A stretch of 7,447 nt of DNA. Source: Candidatus Omnitrophota bacterium. Its GTDB lineage: Bacteria; Omnitrophota; Gorgyraeia; 2-02-FULL-51-18. Position numbers and translations under genes: made by a program. A model generated the notes under the pieces. That model ran no database searches. It was given only the letters and a program-made list of their open reading frames with translations, and had not been told where the DNA came from. Below, in pieces: positions 1 through 6,700 of this stretch (position 1 is the stretch's first letter; each line of letters starts with the position of its first letter). Where the stretch lies: positions 1 to 7,447 of the forward strand of contig JAHFFL010000053.1 in assembly GCA_023247955.1 (NCBI GenBank), read 5' to 3'.

Positions 1-63
1 AATCCCCCGCGCCCAGGCCGCGCTAACCCCTTTAACACTTTTATCCAAACGCACCTCGATCAA
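1..63 (-). CDS. Possible start of a downstream gene, cut by window edge
   Basis: Directly after the aspS stop codon (one base between) a minus-strand frame opens with TTG at 63-61. It stays open for 21 codons to the window edge, reading MIEVRLDKSVKGVSAAWARGI in two pieces: MIEV then RLDKSVKGVSAAWARGI. A GTG at 54-52 in the same frame is an alternative start. No strong Shine-Dalgarno precedes either codon, so translation would have to be coupled to aspS termination. I do not recognise the family from so few residues. Twenty-one codons without a stop is weak evidence by itself, so this could equally be the untranslated region after aspS with the real next gene starting outside the window. Confidence 0.3.
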   Translation of the reverse strand, partial: MIEVRLDKSVKGVSAAWARGI

Positions 64-64
64 C

Positions 65-1822
65 TTAGCGAACCCGAATGTGCAGTTCTTTAAGTTGGCG
101 CTCGTTGACCGGCGAGGGGTCATCGGGCACCGGGCACGCGGCCTTTTGGTTTTTGGGGAACGCAATCACGTCGCGTATGCTCTCGAGACCGAGCAAAATG
201 GTCATCACGCGATCGATGCCCAGCGCGATCCCGCCGTGCGGCGGCGCGGCAAATTTTAACGCCTTGAGTAAAAACCCAAAACGAAGCTCGGCTTCTTTTT
301 CGTCAATGCCGATGGACTCGAATATTTCTTTTTGCAGTCCCGCGCTGTGGATACGCACGGATCCCGAGGCAATCTCGTTGCCGTTCAGCACCAGGTCATA
401 CGCGCGCGAGCGCACCTTTTCCGCCGGCAGTTCTTTTTTCTTGAAAAGCTCCCAGTCCGCAAGGTTCGGCGACGTGAACGGGTGGTGCTCGCTCTCAAGG
501 CGCTTTTCCTCTTCGTTGTACTTGAATAAAGGAAAATCGGTGACCCAACTGAAATGAAATACGTCCTTGGAAACAAGATTTTTCCAGCAGGCGGCGTACA
601 GCCGCAACGCCCCGAGCACCTTCAGCGCTTTTGGCTTTTCATCCGCCACCAACAATATTAAATCACCGGTGGAGGCCTTGAAAGTTTGAATGAGCTTCGA
701 CTGAATCGGCTCATCTACAAATTTTGCGATTGGGGATTCCAATTTCCCGCCCGCTACCTTAAAGTACGCGAGCCCCAAAGCGCCCTCGGCCTTCACAAAT
801 TCAGTCAGCGACTCGATGTCTTTCTTCGAAGCGCTCCCCCCCTCCGGCAGGCAAATTCCCGCGACGGCACCGTTTTTCTTTGCCAAGGCGTCTTTAAAAA
901 CCTTGAATTCCGAATTGCTCACGGCTTCGGACACCTCTTCAATCGCGAGCCCAAATCGCAAATCGGGCTTATCCGAGCCGTACTTGCCCATCGCCTCTTG
1001 ATATGTGAGTCGCGAGAACGGGATTTTCAAATCGACTCCTTTGATTTCTTTCAAAATATTTTTAAGCAGGCCCTCGACGGCCGAAAAAAGATCATTCTCC
1101 TCCAGAAAAGACATCTCAATGTCGAGCTGAGTAAACTCCGGCTGGCGATCCGCGCGGAGGTCCTCATCGCGGAAACATTTGGCGATCTGGAAATAACGGT
1201 CAAATCCCGAGACCATGAGGATTTGCTTGAAAAGCTGCGGCGACTGCGGCAGCGCGAAAAATTCTCCGGGGTTCAAGCGGCTTGGCACCAGATAATCGCG
1301 CGCGCCTTCGGGCGTGGACTTGGTCAGCATCGGCGTCTCGACTTCGATGAAATCCTGTTTGTCTAAAACGCTGCGGATGATCTGGCAGACGCGGTGCCGC
1401 AGAAAAAGGTTTTTTTGCACGGCGGGGTTGCGGAGATCGAGGTAGCGGTACTGAAGCCGCAGATCTTCGTTGGTCTCGCGGCTTTTGGTGACTTCAAATG
1501 GCAATGGGTCGCAGGCATTTAAAATCTTGGCCGAGCCGGCCGCGATCTCCACTCTGCCCGTCAAAAGTTTAAGGTTTTCAGTGCCTTTGGGCCTGGGCCG
1601 CACGCGGCCGCGGATCTGAATGCAGTCTTCGGACTTGAAAGTTTCGGTGATGTCCTTTTTGGCGGCGACGTCGAGCACCACCTGCGTCTTGCCGTAGCGG
1701 TCACGAAGATCGATGAACGTGACGCCGCCGTGGTCGCGCACGGTGTCCACCCAGCCGGCCAACGTCACTTCCTGGCCGACATTTTTCTCGGTAAGCTCCC
1801 CGCAAGTATGCGTTCTTAACAT
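65..1822 (-). CDS. aspS: Aspartyl-tRNA synthetase, bacterial type (probably non-discriminating)
   Basis: A cytoplasmic class II synthetase that charges tRNA(Asp) with aspartate using ATP; 585 residues, normal for the bacterial form. The N-terminal OB-fold anticodon-binding domain spans about 1-105 (GWV at 23-25, FIDLRDRYG at 36-44). Catalytic motif 1 lies near FIEVETPML (158-166) and the aspartate-site segment QSPQ is at 193-196. Motif 2 is FRDEDLRADRQPEFTQLD (217-234), the bacteria-specific GAD insertion covers about 290-415, and motif 3 is GGIALGIDR (530-538). ATG at 1822 is preferred over the adjacent TTG at 1825 because AAAGGGAG (1834-1827) lies 4 bases before the ATG and only 1 before the TTG. 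His31 and Gly80 in the OB fold match non-discriminating enzymes that also charge tRNA(Asn). The gene sits 231 bases after hisS, behind an inserted repeat element. Confidence 0.97.
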   Translation of the reverse strand: MLRTHTCGELTEKNVGQEVTLAGWVDTVRDHGGVTFIDLRDRYGKTQVVLDVAAKKDITETFKSEDCIQIRGRVRPRPKGTENLKLLTGRVEIAAGSAKILNACDPLPFEVTKSRETNEDLRLQYRYLDLRNPAVQKNLFLRHRVCQIIRSVLDKQDFIEVETPMLTKSTPEGARDYLVPSRLNPGEFFALPQSPQLFKQILMVSGFDRYFQIAKCFRDEDLRADRQPEFTQLDIEMSFLEENDLFSAVEGLLKNILKEIKGVDLKIPFSRLTYQEAMGKYGSDKPDLRFGLAIEEVSEAVSNSEFKVFKDALAKKNGAVAGICLPEGGSASKKDIESLTEFVKAEGALGLAYFKVAGGKLESPIAKFVDEPIQSKLIQTFKASTGDLILLVADEKPKALKVLGALRLYAACWKNLVSKDVFHFSWVTDFPLFKYNEEEKRLESEHHPFTSPNLADWELFKKKELPAEKVRSRAYDLVLNGNEIASGSVRIHSAGLQKEIFESIGIDEKEAELRFGFLLKALKFAAPPHGGIALGIDRVMTILLGLESIRDVIAFPKNQKAACPVPDDPSPVNERQLKELHIRVR

Positions 1823-1826
1823 CAAA

Positions 1827-1834
1827 CTCCCTTT
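1827..1834 (-). promoter_or_regulatory. aspS ribosome binding site
   Basis: The minus strand reads AAAGGGAG here, 4 bases before the ATG at 1822. The short spacing is acceptable for ATG but not for the in-frame TTG one codon earlier, so it decides the start. Confidence 0.6.
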
Positions 1835-1886
1835 CTTCGATCGGCTACTCGGTCTGTTTTTATGCGTTTTTGGATCGCATGGTCTC

Positions 1887-2032
1887 GGCCTTTAAATTTG
1901 TTCTTCTCGTCACCGCTCGGCGCGCCCCTCCGAGGCGCGCCTTCGCTGCGAGCTCCGGCTGCGCATCCCAAAAGAATCGTGATCCGTGGTGCTCGCCTCC
2001 GCTAGCTGCCGAGAAGAACAAATTTAAAGGCC
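1887..2032. mobile_element. MITE-like element with perfect 23-bp terminal inverted repeats
   Basis: A 146-bp block fills most of the hisS-aspS spacer. Its left arm (1887-1909, beginning GGCCTTTAAATTTG and ending TTCTTCTCG) is the exact reverse complement of its right arm (2010-2032). The arms are AT-rich while the core is GC-rich and contains a strong inner hairpin. The four bases TCTC sit directly outside both arms (1883-1886 and 2033-2036), which looks like a 4-bp target-site duplication. It holds no transposase, so it would be non-autonomous. A minus-strand reading frame passes through without stops (66 codons) but has only a TTG start overlapping the hisS end and resembles no protein I know. 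The alternative is a structured repeat or RNA-processing stem not derived from transposition. Copies elsewhere in the genome cannot be seen from one window. Confidence 0.65.
1919..1941. repeat. GC-rich inner hairpin of the repeat element
   Basis: GGCGCGCC at 1919-1926 recurs at 1934-1941. As the octamer is its own reverse complement, the two copies form an 8-bp all-GC stem with a 7-base loop, extendable by two weaker pairs. It lies off-centre inside the inverted-repeat element, close to its left end. No T tract follows on either strand, so it is not a standard intrinsic terminator. Confidence 0.55.
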
Positions 2033-2053
2033 TCTCAGACTTCGATACGCCGC

Positions 2054-3328
2054 TCAGCAAGTTTTGTTTCGTTGCTGCGCAACTAAGCTCGCCAAATAAC
2101 CGTCAAGCAATCGAAGCTGTTGCGTCCCGTCACGCATATCCTTTACAGTACACGTCCCATTCTCGAGCTCATTGTCACCGAGAATCAGGACATAACGGCT
2201 CTTGCTCTTGTCGGCGCCACGCATTTGGCTTTTCAAAGATTTGCCGGAGAAGTCCATCGAAACTTTTACACCATGGTTTCTTAGCTCTGAAAGAATTTTA
2301 AATCCTTCTTTAAACGCGCGTTCGCCGAGCGTCACGATAAAATAGGCGTCTTCTAAAAACTTTTCCTCCGCGGCCGCTTCTTCGGTGACACACATCGCAA
2401 GCCGCTCAACACCGACCGCGAAACCCACGGCCCCGACGTTCGGGCCGCCGAAGGATTCGACCAGCCGGTCATAACGCCCTCCAGCCCCCAGCGCGTCCTG
2501 CGCGCCGAGCTTCGGGTGCGATACCTCAAAAACGGTTTTGGTGTAATAGTCCAGGCCGCGCACCATCGTAGGGTCAAGCCGGTACTTAATACCGGCGACT
2601 TTAAGCGCCTCACAGACTTCATTAAAATGCCGTTCGCTCTCTTCGGTCAAGTGCGAGGCCAGTAGCGGCGCCTTTCTCGCGAGTTCCCGGCAGGTCTCGT
2701 TCTTGCAGTCCAAGAGCCGGATCACGTTTTTTTCAAAACGGTTGCGGCAATCGCCGCAGAGTTTTCCAAGGTGCGGCTTGAAATAGGCGCGAAGCGCCTC
2801 GCGGAACCCCGCGCGCTCCTCAAAAGTGCCGAGATTATTCAATTTCACTTCATAGCCCGATATCCCGGCGCGTTTCAAAAATAAAACGAGGCACTGTATC
2901 GTCTCGACGTCCGCGTAGGGGCTGTCGGTGCCAAGTGCTTCGGCGCCGATCTGGTGAAACTGCCGCAGGCGGCCGGCCTGGGGACGCTCACTGCGAAACA
3001 TCGGCCCCATGTAATAAAATTTTGATAACCCCTGATTTTTATCGAAGCTGTTCTCAAGGTAGGCGCGGACCACTCCGGCGGTGCCCTCTGGCCTCAAGGC
3101 CACGCGGGTTTTGGAGCGGTCCTCAAACTCGTACATCTCTTTTTGCACGACGTCGGTTTCTTCGCCAAGCGCGCGCGTAAAAAGTGCTTTTTCTTCAAGG
3201 AGCGGGATTCGTATCTCCTCAAAACCGAAAAGTCCGAATACTTCCCGCGCGGCGGCTTCTATCGCGGTAAAGCGCGCGGCGGACAGGCCGGTGATGTCTT
3301 GAAAACCTCTTAAACGCCCAAACGGCAT
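2054..3328 (-). CDS. hisS: Histidyl-tRNA synthetase
   Basis: A cytoplasmic class II synthetase that charges tRNA(His); 424 residues, typical of bacterial HisRS. The order is as expected: motif 1 region and the ATP-site loop RPEGT (79-83), motif 2 with Arg112 (FRSERPQAGRLRQFHQ), and the histidine-specific HisA block VRGLDYY (256-262) with catalytic Arg257. HisB follows as GAGGRYDRL (281-289), then motif 3 GFAVGVERL (302-310). From about 327 a C-terminal anticodon-binding domain carries GKSLKSQMRGADK. Cysteines 191, 194, 208 and 213 in the insertion could bind zinc. ATG at 3328 is chosen over the GTG at 3358 because AAGGGG lies 7 bases before it, the GTG falls inside a terminator hairpin, and MPFGRLRGFQD is the usual kind of HisRS beginning. 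The spacer to aspS carries an inserted repeat starting 21 bases after the stop. Confidence 0.97.
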   Translation of the reverse strand: MPFGRLRGFQDITGLSAARFTAIEAAAREVFGLFGFEEIRIPLLEEKALFTRALGEETDVVQKEMYEFEDRSKTRVALRPEGTAGVVRAYLENSFDKNQGLSKFYYMGPMFRSERPQAGRLRQFHQIGAEALGTDSPYADVETIQCLVLFLKRAGISGYEVKLNNLGTFEERAGFREALRAYFKPHLGKLCGDCRNRFEKNVIRLLDCKNETCRELARKAPLLASHLTEESERHFNEVCEALKVAGIKYRLDPTMVRGLDYYTKTVFEVSHPKLGAQDALGAGGRYDRLVESFGGPNVGAVGFAVGVERLAMCVTEEAAAEEKFLEDAYFIVTLGERAFKEGFKILSELRNHGVKVSMDFSGKSLKSQMRGADKSKSRYVLILGDNELENGTCTVKDMRDGTQQLRLLDGYLASLVAQQRNKTC

Positions 3329-3335
3329 ATCACGA

Positions 3336-3341
3336 CCCCTT
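3336..3341 (-). promoter_or_regulatory. hisS ribosome binding site
   Basis: AAGGGG on the minus strand, 7 bases before ATG at 3328, fixes the start. AGGGG of this site is complementary to CCCCT at 3355-3351, the 3' arm of the hairpin just upstream, so access to it could depend on which structure forms. Confidence 0.65.
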
Positions 3342-3344
3342 AAC

Positions 3345-3376
3345 GAAAATAGGGGCACGGCCGACGCCGTGCCCCT
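3345..3376 (-). terminator. Intrinsic terminator-like hairpin after the HU/IHF gene
   Basis: On the minus strand AGGGGCACGGC (3376-3366) pairs perfectly with GCCGTGCCCCT (3361-3351), an 11-bp GC-rich stem with a 4-base loop, followed by ATTTTC. It begins 32 bases after the HU/IHF stop codon, as expected for a terminator. The T run is only four bases, so termination may be partial. That would allow hisS, which starts 17 bases after the T run, to be read from upstream. No separate hisS promoter fits between the HU/IHF stop and this hairpin. Confidence 0.65.
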
Positions 3377-3408
3377 TTATGAAACGATGGCTTTTAAATT
3401 CCTAGCGG

Positions 3409-3687
3409 CTATTTGACATCCCGCTTCATGATCAGACCCGGCTTGAACACCACCACTTTTTTCGGAGGTACGGGGACCTCTTCGCCGGTACGCGGATTAC
3501 GCCCCAGACGGCCACGTCTGGATTTGATTTTAAATATGCCGAAATTTCTCAGTTCAACGGTTTGGCCAGCGGCCAAATACTCGGTGATCTTGTCGAGCGC
3601 GTTTTGCACGACGCGCTTGACGTCGATTTGCTTGATGCCCGTTTCACTTGAAATCTTGAGCACAATGTCTTTTTTGGTAATCGCCAT
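3409..3687 (-). CDS. HU/IHF-family DNA-binding protein
   Basis: A small basic nucleoid protein of 92 residues that works as a dimer, bending DNA with two beta arms. The N-terminal helical dimerisation half (MAITKKDIVLKISSETG to about 45) is followed by the family signature: VELRNFGIFKIKSR and the arm sequence GRNPRTGEEVPVPPKK with the DNA-intercalating proline in RNPRTG. KVVVFKPG after the arm resembles IHF subunits (RRVVTFRPG) more than HU, so HU versus IHF cannot be decided here. The start is firm: GGGAGGG at 3698-3692 lies 4-5 bases before the ATG. It has its own predicted promoter overlapping the dnaE stop and a terminator-like hairpin behind it, suggesting a single-gene transcript that could be produced in much larger amounts than its neighbours. 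Confidence 0.95.
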   Translation of the reverse strand: MAITKKDIVLKISSETGIKQIDVKRVVQNALDKITEYLAAGQTVELRNFGIFKIKSRRGRLGRNPRTGEEVPVPPKKVVVFKPGLIMKRDVK

Positions 3688-3691
3688 TCGA

Positions 3692-3698
3692 CCCTCCC
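3692..3698 (-). promoter_or_regulatory. Strong ribosome binding site of the HU/IHF gene
   Basis: GGGAGGG on the minus strand, 4 bases before the ATG at 3687. It is the best Shine-Dalgarno in the window and fits an abundant nucleoid protein. Confidence 0.7.
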
Positions 3699-3725
3699 GC
3701 CAAACTTTTTCAAAAACTGCATGAT

Positions 3726-3753
3726 ATTATCATACAATGACTTACGATGTCAA
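3726..3753 (-). promoter_or_regulatory. Sigma70-type promoter for the HU/IHF gene
   Basis: On the minus strand a perfect -35 box TTGACA (3753-3748) is followed after 16 bp by GATAAT (3731-3726), five of six bases of the -10 consensus. The -35 box contains the TGA stop of dnaE. Transcription would begin near 3719, giving a leader of about 30 bases before the ATG at 3687. The -10 lies in a short palindrome, ATGATATTATCAT (3721-3733), which could be incidental or a protein site. Confidence 0.7.
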
Positions 3754-6700
3754 ATCCTCAAGCTCACCGCCTCATCTCCGACGATTTTCTGTAGGGACTG
3801 GACCAGCCCCTCACTGGGTTTGACGAACAGACTCCTGTCGACCAGCATCTGCGAGCGCAAGTTGTCCCCGCCGCGAAACTCCAGGTAAACCGGGATGCTT
3901 CCGGGATGTTGGGACAGCACTTCCTGCAGGTTCTTCAGCACATTTTCCTCGACGTGGTCGGTGACCAGCCGTACATGGATGCTGCGTGTGAATTTTTTAT
4001 GCACCTCGGCGAGCGGCGTGATGTCGTTCACGAGCAGCTTCGGCGTCTGCTCTTTTTTATCCAAGTTGCCTCGAAAAAAGAGGATAGCGTCCTTCGCGAG
4101 ATACTGTCCGCATTCTTTAAACGCCCTGGGAAACACCAGCGCGTCCACAATCCCCTCCAAATCCTCGAGTGTTACGATGGCCATGCGTTCGTTGTTTTTT
4201 TTCGTCTGCGTGAACTTGAGTTTGTTCACGAGCCCCCCCATCAGCACCTCTTCCCCTTCCTTGCGCAACCCCAGCGTGCCCGTGGAGGCCGTCGAGTAGC
4301 TCTTGAGCTCCTTGCGGTAGCGCTCGAGCGGGTGGCCGGTCACGTAAAAACCCAGCATCTCTTTCTCATTGGCCAAGAGCTCATGCTCCGGCCATTCGGG
4401 GATAGCAGGCGCCTCCGGACGATTTTTGAAAAGCGGTTCATCGCCCGGCGAATCAAAAAAGGATTTCTGCCCACTCTCCCTGTCCTTCTGGATCTCGCCG
4501 GCCGAGGAAAGCGCATGGTCTAAAATCAAGAAAAGCTGCGAACGAAAAAGTCCCATCGTGTCGAAGGCGCCGCATTTGATCAGACTCTCCAGCACCTTGC
4601 GGTTGACCACCCGCAGATCAACGTGTTCGGCCAGGTCATAAAAAGACTTGAAGCGGTTGCGTTTGATACGTCCCTGGATGATCGCATCTATCGCGGTTTG
4701 CCCGACGTTTTTCACGGCCGCGAGGCCGAAACGTATCGTGTCGGCGCCGACCACGGTAAACTGCGGGAAACTTTCGTTGACGTCCGGCGGCAGCACCTTG
4801 ATGCCTATGCGTTTGGCCTCGTCGATGTACAGCACGACCTTATCGGTGTTGTCTTTTTCACTCGAGAGCAGCGCGGTCATGAACTCCACGGAATAATTCG
4901 CCTTGAGGTAGGCGGTGCGATAGGAGATCATCGCGTAAGCGGCCGAGTGGCTTTTATTGAAGCCGTAGCCCGCGAAGTGGACGATAAAATTAAAAATCTT
5001 CTCGGCGATTCGCTTGTCGATTTTATGGCCTGCGCATCCCTGGACGAAGTCCTGACGCACCTCCTGCATGATTTCTTCTTTCTTTTTGGAAATCGCGCGG
5101 CGCAGCGAATCGGCCTTGCCGAGCGAGAAGCCGGCGAGCACGTTCACGATCTTCATGATCTGCTCCTGGAAGACGATGATCCCGTAGGTGTCTTTCAAAA
5201 TCGGCTCAAGAAGCGGGTGATCGTACACGATGGGAATTTGCCCATGCTTGCGCTTGATGAACTCATCCACCATCCCCGAGCCGATGGGACCCGGCCGGTA
5301 AAGCGCCAAGATCGCGATGAGATCCTCAAATTTGTCGGGCCTTAGTTTCTGCAGGATGTCGCGCATGCCGCCGCTTTCAAGCTGAAACACGCCGATGGAC
5401 TGCGCCTTGCAAAGCATCTCAAAAGTCCTGGCGTCGTCCAGCGGGATACGGGCCCAGTCCAAATCTTTTTTTTGGATTCTTTTAATGATCTTCAGTGTGT
5501 CGTCGATAACCGTGAGCGTGCGAAGTCCCAGAAAATCCATTTTAAGAAGGCCGATCTTCTCGAGCGACTCCATCGAATACATCGTGGAAATTTGGCCGTC
5601 ACCGGTTTTAAAGAGCGGTACATGCTCCCTCAAAGGGCGTTCGCTGATGACGACTCCCGCCGCATGCGTGGACGCGTGGCGCGTCATTCCCTCGAGCACT
5701 CGCGAGGTATCGATGAGCTCCGTGATTTGGGGGTTGGTTTTATACAGCGCCTTAAGCTCCGGCTCTCGGCCGAGCGCACTATCGATCGTGATATCGAGCT
5801 CCGCCGGCACGAGCTTGGCGATGCGGTCGGCTTCGGAATACGGAATGCTCATCACGCGCGCGACGTCGCGAATCACGGCCTTGGCCATCATGGTCCCGAA
5901 CGTAATGATCTGCGCGACGTTTTCCTTGGAATATTTTTCGGTGACGTAGCGGATGACCTCATCGCGCCGCTCATAGCAAAAATCGATGTCGATATCCGGC
6001 ATACTCACGCGCTCGGGGTTTAAGAAACGCTCAAAGAGAAGCTCGTACTTCAAGGGGTCGATGTCGGTGATCCCCAGCGCGTAGCTGACCACGCTGCCGG
6101 CGGCAGAGCCCCGGCCCGGACCCACGGGGATGCCGTTCTGCTTCGCAAAATGCACAAAGTCCCACACAATCAAAAAATAGCTCGTGTAGCCGCTTCTCTG
6201 AATGACGCCCAGCTCATGATTGACGCGTTCCTGGACGGCTTGGTCAGGCGTCGCACCGTAACGCTCTTTCAACCCTCCGAGCGTCAGCTCTTTCAAATAT
6301 TGTTCCTGGGTCTTATCTTGCGGTGGGACAAACTGCGGCACGTGGGTCTTGGTGAAGTCCAGCTCAAGACGGCAGCGCTCGGCGATCTTGACGGTGTTGG
6401 CTATCGCCTCGGGCGTGTCGCGGAACATCTCCTTCATCTCGTCCGGTGATTTGAAATAAAGTTCGTCGGTCATCAACCGCGCGCGGTTTTGGTCGTCAAA
6501 CGTCGTCTGCGTTTGGATACAGAGAAGGATCTCGTGGGCCTTTTTAAACTCGCGCTTCAGATAATGCACGTCGTTGGCCGCAACCAGCGGGATGCCTAGG
6601 CGCTCGCCGAGCTTGACAATCTCGGGGTTCACGCGCTCCTGCTCCCTCAAACCGCTGTGGACAATTTCAAGATAAAAGTTGTCCTCACCGAAAATATCCC

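Larger units (their letters stand above)
1883..2036. repeat. TCTC direct repeats flanking the element (candidate target-site duplication)
   Basis: TCTC at 1883-1886 is immediately outside the left inverted repeat and TCTC at 2033-2036 immediately outside the right one, in the same orientation. A 4-base match has about a 1 in 256 chance of arising at random, so it supports but does not prove insertion by transposition. Confidence 0.45.

Noticed and set aside
686..1366. 226-codon plus-strand open frame opposite aspS
   Set aside because: It lies wholly antisense to a clear AspRS with intact motifs; the translation has no recognisable domain, and long antisense frames are common opposite GC-rich genes.
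1861..1880. Short inverted repeat ATGCG/CGCAT in the aspS leader
   Set aside because: Only 5 bp with a 9-base loop; not enough to call a terminator or operator.
1826..2053. tRNA or other structured RNA gene in the hisS-aspS spacer
   Set aside because: The stem arms are 23 bp and perfect with a 100-base interior; I see no cloverleaf, no T-loop GTTC box arrangement and no riboswitch or T-box signature.
1860..2060. 66-codon minus-strand frame spanning the repeat element
   Set aside because: It uses a TTG start that overlaps the hisS end, has no ribosome site of its own and is made almost entirely of inverted-repeat sequence. It is open because the element happens to lack stops in that frame.
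1870..2301. 143-codon plus-strand frame running through the spacer into hisS
   Set aside because: Half of it is antisense to hisS and the rest is the repeat element; no ribosome site or recognisable protein feature.
3329..3358. Upstream in-frame GTG start giving HisRS ten extra residues
   Set aside because: The GTG lies inside the terminator-like stem, has no suitable ribosome site, and the extra residues PLFSLRGRD are not typical of HisRS; the ATG at 3328 has AAGGGG at good spacing.
3721..3733. Palindrome ATGATATTATCAT as a terminator for dnaE
   Set aside because: AT-rich, only 5-7 pairs, not followed by a T run at the right place; it is better explained as part of the -10 region of the HU/IHF promoter.
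4623..5345. 240-codon plus-strand open frame opposite dnaE (with similar ones at 3906-4523, 5395-5949 and 5472-6023)
   Set aside because: All are antisense to conserved polymerase domains, overlap one another, and read as mirror images of codon bias rather than proteins.
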